This document shows, piece by piece, positions 59,041 through 64,000 of a stretch of DNA of 64,000 nucleotides. Under the pieces are notes generated by a model, which saw nothing but the letters and a program-made list of their open reading frames with translations, was not told where the DNA came from and ran no database searches. The translations under genes were made by a program, and so were the position numbers. Position 1 is the first letter of the stretch, and every line of letters begins with the position of its first letter. The DNA is from Isoetes taiwanensis (lineage: Eukaryota > Streptophyta > Lycopodiopsida > Isoetales > Isoetaceae), in NCBI GenBank assembly GCA_021234155.1, contig JAJEKV010000033.1:1839454-1903453 (forward strand). Direction: 5' to 3'.

Positions 59041-59814
59041 CTTTACAGGCCAGACAAAGAACAGAACCTTATAAGCTATAATGTTCACAAAGAAAAATAA
59101 AAAGGACATGAAAACAAGGTATTTAGCCATCACAGACCGATGTACACGCGAAATATTAGGGATATCGCAAAAAGCTCAAGATAAAAGCACAAAGTTTTGC
59201 ACGGAACAGACTAATCTGCATAGCAAATTCATATGCATAAGAAAGGTCGGGATAGGCTTGCAAGAAAGCACAGAAGCAAGAAAGAAAGGTCGGGATAGCC
59301 TTGCATGTTACTCCAACCGACACAACTGTAAAAAAAGCACACGGATCAGTCATATTCTCGTAGAAACATGCAAAAATAACAACAAGTCATGGTTTTATCT
59401 GAAGATTTTGCCAAGATATCAAGATCTTTCGCAAGAAATGATGCTCCATTGTTGCACGTACCTCCAGCTGACGAAATCTGCAAGAAAAACATGTTAGGAC
59501 GCATGCATTTCACAAAAATCATGCCAAAATTGAAAGATAATCATCAAAATCAAAAAATAATCATGCTAAACCTCTGAAAATACTGTCAGAAAATGCTGAA
59601 TCAACACAGAAGATGCTGGCGCCACTGAAAATGCTCCAAAATCGAGGCGCTACCACCAAAATCAACACCAGACAGTCCGCAACACACAAAAAGACGATGC
59701 AGCAAGCAAAAAAGTGGACAAGGAAGCTAAGCGGCTAACAGACCGCCATAGCTGACCTCGCCATAGCAAAAAATGTCGACTGTCCAAAATGTCCCAAAAT
59801 TTGGCGACACGTGC
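59041..59814. other. 5' region of the recombinase gene inside the transposon
   Basis: Presumed promoter and leader for the minus-strand gene. The plus frame 59081-59497 (138 codons) is Lys-rich. Its repeated piece AAAGGTCGGGATAGSCTTGCA (two copies near 59245 and 59285) argues for non-coding sequence. Confidence 0.4.
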
Positions 59815-59847
59815 GAAATGTGGCCTACCCCTAACATTTCGAGGGGG

Positions 59848-59918
59848 AATGTTCGGGCGTAGGCCATTACGCGAGGTGCGGCCACTGTACCCCGCGTAAT
59901 GGCCTACGCCCGAACATT
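59848..59918. repeat. Perfect 26-bp hairpin at the transposon end
   Basis: AATGTTCGGGCGTAGGCC with ATTACGCG (59848-59873) is exactly complementary to 59893-59918. The 19-bp loop contains GGTGCGGCCACTG. The equivalent loop in the 251-bp copy also contains GGTGCGGCCACTG although the stem sequence differs. Confidence 0.95.
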
Positions 59919-59928
59919 ACCCCTAACA

Positions 59929-62195
59929 GAAAGTCCTTCGGGAGGATGGGCGCTTTCATAAGGGGGTGGGAGGGGAGGGTGAGGGGTAGCGCATGATGGG
60001 ACAAGTGGCAGGCCCAAAATGAAATGTTCAAGGCGTATTTAGTGGGCCCATAACGTGTCACCCATCTTTTCAAGACTATTTAAAATCCAAAATAAAATTG
60101 CCACATGGACCTTTGGGTTGTTCAAATTCAAAATTTTCCCCTCAACTCAATATTGTCAAGCACCTTCTATCCCATTCCATATTCCAAGTGATTCGCCACC
60201 CGTCATAGCTGCTCTTGATTAGACTCATTTCCTCCTATTCTATCTCAATATTTTATCCTATATTTGAAACCGATCCATTAAGTGTTGGGGCTTCGCATAG
60301 GAAATAACAGACTCCAGGTCTATTATTCTCAGATGCAGCATCATCTCAAATGCCAACATCGATCCATTAAGAGTTCCGTCGTCCCAATCCACACCATTCC
60401 TATGCATATACAGTTAAAAGCAGTAATTAATAAAGGAAAACACAAAAACATATCCAACTGGAAATTGATAGACAGTGATTAAGGACGAAACTTAAATATA
60501 TGACCTCTAGGAGCAAGCCTTAACAAATAAATCGTGTATGGCAACAAAAAAGCTCTGCCAACAGAATCGTCATTTGAATCAGCATGTCATTTGAACCAGT
60601 GATTATATGTTGATCGACCTATCTGACCTAATACAACAGAGCTACAGGGCAAGCATCAAGCAAGATCCAGAACCACACAGCTAGTTCGGCCAGGGCAACA
60701 AATGAAATTCAGTTTATGTAGCCGACCAAGCCATGTCTTTGTGGCTGACGAAGCCAATCAATCAACTGCCATAAGCTCGAGCACATTTGCGCTCACGGAA
60801 CTCTCCATCCAGCAAACTAAAAATGGAGATACCAGCCAGGCGGCCGTTTATGGAATTAATGCCAGATTTGGCTCTGCAAAAAATCCACTGTACAGGGAAT
60901 GAAGCCGTCATTGTGCATATATTGTGCATGCCGGAATCATTTCGACCATTTACATTTGTAGAACACTTGGAATTGAACCATACTCTGCTAGAATCCAGAA
61001 CAAAATGAAGCCAAAAATTGAAAATGGAATAGCCCATTTCAATCGAACCATTGTGCAGGAAAATATAACCTGAAAATCCTATCTTAAGATTATATTGCCG
61101 TGAAGCCACGAAGACTCGTAGTTCAAATATTATTACCTAGATAGCCTGAAAGAAAATCGAAAGAGAATGGCTTGAAAGCTGATAGAAAAACCCTGCTTTT
61201 TTTTGTGCATTCCGGCCTTCAGCTTCAAAGATGCCTTCAGCTTCAAATCCGGCCTTAAGCTTCAATGATCCTTCGGCGCGGAAGGGAGGGCAGAATCCGA
61301 GGTGCAGAAGCCATAGCCAAGTCCGGCGGATAGCGTTTGTGCAGCAGGCTGATAATGGGGCTGGATGACCGACCATTTACAGGCAGCAGCCAGTTTTTAC
61401 CAGTCATCAGCATATGCTAGGTATATGCCAGCATATACTTGAATATGCCCACGTACCCACATAAACGAGGGTTTGCCCCCCTAGGGGCAACCCAAAAAGA
61501 GAAGTGTTAAAGAATGTCAATTGTTTCTGCACCTATAACTTGAGCTACAGAGGTCAGATCAGATGATCTTAGGCTCGTTGGAAAGTCTAGATAGAGAGCT
61601 TTCCATTGGCATATGATTTGACACAGATCTATCAAGGTAGATACCTGCTTTTTGTACTTTTCACTCCAGATACCTTTTTGCAAAGTGCATATTTGATGGT
61701 AATATGGTTTTTATCATAACTGACTCTATTTTGTATTTTTTATTGCGCTAGAAAGCTCTCTCCAGATTCTTTCTGATGATGTATGATATGATCATATTGG
61801 TTAAGTTTTCTGGGCCAAAATAACAAATTCTCGAGCGAATTTGATAACACCTGATTAAAACATTATTTGCACAAGAGCAAATCATACTCTTTGTCTAGCT
61901 GATCATTCTGGTCATGTACTTTGACCTATATCATTGCCGTGCAGTAAGCTTTTATGAAGATATTGAAGAGATGATGTTATCGTGGCCACGTTTTGTATCA
62001 GAAACTTTTAGTTTTGGTGTATTATGGGATTTGTGCTAGTTTATATGTTATTCATGAACTTGCCAATGTTTTTTAATCTTAGTAGTAATGATTGTACTAG
62101 CCCATTGTATGGGTCCCATGACCTATTGGTCTCCGTGAACGTTAAAAAAACTATTCTATTCTCTTCTATTTTTGAATTTTTATTTCTTTTTCAAA
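59929..62195. other. Intergenic DNA
   Basis: Holds the inverted copy (60290-60354) of the 66-bp repeat at 50550-50615 and a short CCTTCAGCTTCAA repeat at 61220-61265. It also has a region at 61400-61490 related in inverted orientation to 54190-54235 (CATATTCAAGTATATGCYRG). At 62120-62160 GGTCTCCGTGAACGTTAAAA is a plus-strand version of the LINE terminus with a CTATT-like tail. No gene was recognised. Confidence 0.45.
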
Positions 62196-62230
62196 TAAAA
62201 CAAGGTGCTGCGCACGGAGGGTTGCCCTCC
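62196..62230 (-). repeat. Hairpin-forming repeat, copy 2 (inverted)
   Basis: AAAACAAGGTGCTGCGCACG followed by GAGGGTTGCCCTCC is the reverse complement of the repeat at 54281-54314. Its presence next to a LINE-like tail here suggests a dispersed mobile sequence end. Confidence 0.8.
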
Positions 62231-62646
62231 AATTTTTCGAGGGTGAAGTGGCCTAAATCAAACCGTGAGTTATGTACAATATTTAAATTAAAGTAGACCC
62301 CTACCATGTTCTGACAATCAATTTGTAGCCCCCCTACATTCATGTACAAGCCCCTCCACAAGTGCCCCTCGATTGAATTGTGTATGCAATTGAGTTATTT
62401 AATGTTGTAGCGTTTTATGTCGTGCAGACACAATCACAGTTCGGATTCGGCCTGTTCAAGTGCTTCAGAGAAAGCATAGCCAAAATATTAGCCATAGCCA
62501 AAATGGTCTTCACAGAAACATCAGTTGGTTCCAGATCCAGATGCTTTTTTTTTTTTTTTTTTTTTTTTTTTTCTTCCGAACAGGCCATGGCCATTTAGAA
62601 GCGATATGCATTTTACAGTTGCTTGGATTTGATTAGACAGAAGCCA
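62231..62646. other. Non-coding, with a T26-like run
   Basis: A T homopolymer lies at about 62547-62572. If the exon at 62647 is real, this would be its promoter and leader. No TATA box was singled out. Confidence 0.4.
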
Positions 62647-63220
62647 TGGCTCTCTCTGCTGTGGCATCGGTTCAAGCAGCTAATCAAAGGTAAAAAGGTT
62701 TGAGCTTCTATGCTGGAATGTGTGCTTTAGAGCTTTTGGTAACTGGAAAGGATGGTTTTGTTTTAAACAAGCAGCTTATTGGCCCTTTTGAATGGGTTGT
62801 TGTATGTATATAAGTACTACTTTCTGTGATTTCTCTCTAAGTTTTTTGTTTAAGAGTTGCAAGTTCACGAGGAAGTGTTGTGATGAAAAACTTATAATTT
62901 ATGATGTAAATTTGCTATACACTACCGCTATAAGTTTTGCATCAAAGCTTCTGATGCAATACATGTTCCATGCTCTAGCACTGAATGTGCTTACTCTTTT
63001 TAATGAAAAGAACTTTGGTTGTAGTTTAGATACATGACAAAGTGGCCACCTTGAACTGTACATGAAAATTTTTTAGATACATGACAAAGTGGCCACTCTA
63101 GCCCTCTACTTAATCCTAAGATTTTATTGCAGCTTGAGCTGCGACCAATCTTGCAATGGGAACCCTGCATGCAATGATGATAATCAAAAGATCAATATGC
63201 ATATAAACGGTTCAAGTTAA
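62647..63220 (+). CDS. Candidate small two-exon gene (43 residues), speculative
   Basis: The ATG at 62647 has a plant-like context (GAAGCCATGGCT). Exon 1 (62647-62690) reads MALSAVASVQAAN and ends AAAG|GTAAAA. A 442-bp intron ends TTTTATTGCAG (63132). Exon 2 (63133-63220) continues in frame as SLSCDQSCNGNPACNDDNQK and ends at TAA 63220. The Ala/Ser-rich start resembles a plastid transit peptide, and exon 2 has three Cys. The product is very short, so this may be the truncated 5' end of a gene whose rest is lost, or chance. No family is recognised. Confidence 0.2.
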
Positions 63221-63339
63221 TTCATCAAAATAAAAGATTCGACCTGAATGGTGAACAGGAGACATAATCAGGTCCTGCCTTGTGGAAAAACGCAACCGAA
63301 GAGGGCTCTCCCCCATGCTCGCCACAAACTCCAACCTAA

Positions 63340-64000
63340 CAAACATTACAAACTTTTTATAAGCTTTCCCTGCACCGTTGCACCTACACTGCCACATCAT
63401 TTAAGGATGGTTGAAAATGTGATCTTATCCGGTTTTATACCCTCAGACTCCATGTTATCAAAGCATTCCAATGCAAGTTCACCTCTTCTATTTTGAACAT
63501 AATCAGCAATCACAGAATTCCTTGATGCCACATTTGGTCTTATACCGTCATTTTGCATTTTCTTCAGACAGTCCAAGGCAAGGTGACCTTGCTGAGCATA
63601 TCCAGCAATTATTGCATTCCATGAGACAACATTTCGACTAGGCAAGTTATAGAGCATCCAACATGCCTCTTCCATGTTCTTGCACTTGGCATACATATCC
63701 ACAATTGTACTCCCAATGACAACATCAAGTTGCAGACCACTTTCAATTATCTCCTCATGAATACATCTACCCTTCTCTATTGTGCCTATGGTAGTGCAGG
63801 CTTTCAAAAGCCCAAGAAATGTAACTTTGCTAGGTTTCGCGCCATCTTTCTGCATTCTTTGGAAATAATCCAGGTCTACATCCTTCTCCATTTTGGGCAT
63901 ATACTGCAACCATTGCGCTCCACGACACCACGTCTCTATTCTGTAATCCATCAAACACATGTTCTGCTTCCTCCAAACTCCCACATTTCCCATACATGTC
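63340..64000 (-). pseudogene. PPR (PLS-type) protein, 3' part, pseudogene running off the window
   Basis: PPR proteins bind organellar RNA through arrays of 31-36-residue repeats. The minus strand from 64000 begins MYGKCGSLEEAEHVFDGLQN and RDVVSWSAMVAVYAQNGE. A frameshift near 63895 moves the frame to that of 63397-63993: DYFQRMQKDGAKPSKVTFLG, LLKACTTIGTIEKGRCIHEE, VDMYAKCKNMEEACWMLYNL, RNVVSWNAIIAGYAQQG, CLKKMQNDGIRPN, CFDNMESEGIKPDKITF. The frame meets TGA at 63397-63399 exactly where LKACGS is expected. CGSVGATVQGKLI follows in frame, so the stop is a mutation. About five repeats with P, L and S features are visible. No E or DYW domain was seen downstream. The style resembles the large PPR families of ferns and other non-seed plants. 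Confidence 0.85.

Larger units (their letters stand above)
56729..59928 (-). mobile_element. TIR-bounded transposon carrying a tyrosine recombinase (Crypton-like)
   Basis: The left end TGTTAGGGTAGGCCACATTT (56729-56749) is matched in inverted orientation at 59815-59836 (GAAATGTGGCCTACCCCTAA then CA), with one extra base. Outside this a hairpin module follows (59837-59928) that ends again in CCCCTAACA, so the outermost ends read TGTTAGGG and CCCTAACA. Only one large gene is inside, on the minus strand. No convincing target-site duplication flanks it, which is what a recombinase that joins circles into DNA would leave. Described Crypton elements use the same enzyme family but usually lack TIRs, so membership of a known superfamily is uncertain. 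The 251-bp copy at 55796-56046 supports the ends. Confidence 0.7.

Noticed and set aside
58729-59133. ATG at 59133 as the recombinase start
   Set aside because: It would add a hydrophobic leader (MAKYLVFMSFLFFFVNIIAY) that does not suit a nuclear recombinase. The ATG at 59040 begins the acidic N-terminus.
59081-59497. 138-codon plus-strand frame as a second transposon gene
   Set aside because: It lies over the presumed promoter and leader of the recombinase gene, contains a local duplication, and has no recognisable fold or motif.
56729-59928. Reading the element as a Helitron because of its 3' hairpin
   Set aside because: No TC start or CTRR end, no A/T insertion site and no Rep/helicase sequence; the ends are inverted repeats and the gene is a tyrosine recombinase.

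Overview
This is a piece of a large, repeat-rich land-plant nuclear genome. Three things point to a plant: Ty3/gypsy elements with a plant-type chromodomain, U2-type GT-AG introns, and a pentatricopeptide-repeat (PPR) gene fragment of the PLS kind. The style of the PPR repeats, the high LINE content and the scarcity of host genes suggest a fern or another non-seed plant rather than a flowering plant. That is an inference, because no species-diagnostic gene is present. Almost everything recognisable is transposable-element debris, most of it with stops and frameshifts.

Layout. 1-2035 is a decayed chromovirus pol (RNase H, integrase, chromodomain; + strand). 2.3-12 kb is AT-balanced degenerate DNA with a possible gag fragment, a LINE 3' end and a decayed tandem array. 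12.9-14.3 kb is a decayed MuDR/MULE transposase (+). 18.07-18.60 kb is a possible intact two-exon small gene (-). 21.47-22.96 kb is an almost pure polypyrimidine tract. 23.1-24.0 kb is a LINE ORF1 fragment with a (GATA)n tail. 26.05-30.2 kb is a Ty3/gypsy pol (-) in which an RNase H domain lies upstream of the reverse transcriptase, and whose integrase is split by a 1.2-kb polyadenylated retroposon with a 14-bp target-site duplication. 30.24-30.43 kb is a tRNA-type SINE, 30.88-31.43 kb a 550-bp inverted repeat, and 31.5-33.9 kb a LINE ORF2 (-). 35.27-36.07 kb is a recent 0.4-kb tandem duplication. 37-38.8 kb is another gypsy remnant (-). 40.0-46.85 kb is a cluster of at least four LINE copies in the same orientation, with SINEs and microsatellites between them.

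The most interesting part is 55.8-59.93 kb. A spliced minus-strand gene (57.07-59.04 kb) encodes a tyrosine-recombinase-like protein of the DUF3504/Crypton type. It sits inside a 3.2-kb segment bounded by about 21-bp terminal inverted repeats, with a large hairpin at one end. A 251-bp non-coding relative carrying the same ends and a hairpin with compensating sequence changes lies 0.7 kb away. This looks like an autonomous/non-autonomous pair of a tyrosine-recombinase DNA transposon in a plant. The local copy is dead: it has an in-frame stop, and the HxxR box has lost its His and Arg.

The right edge (63.34-64.0 kb) is the 3' part of a PPR pseudogene. Possible host exons are few: 18.07-18.60, 35.68-35.94, 50.7-53.0 and 62.65-63.22 kb, none of known function. 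No CRISPR, rRNA or genuine tRNA gene was seen.
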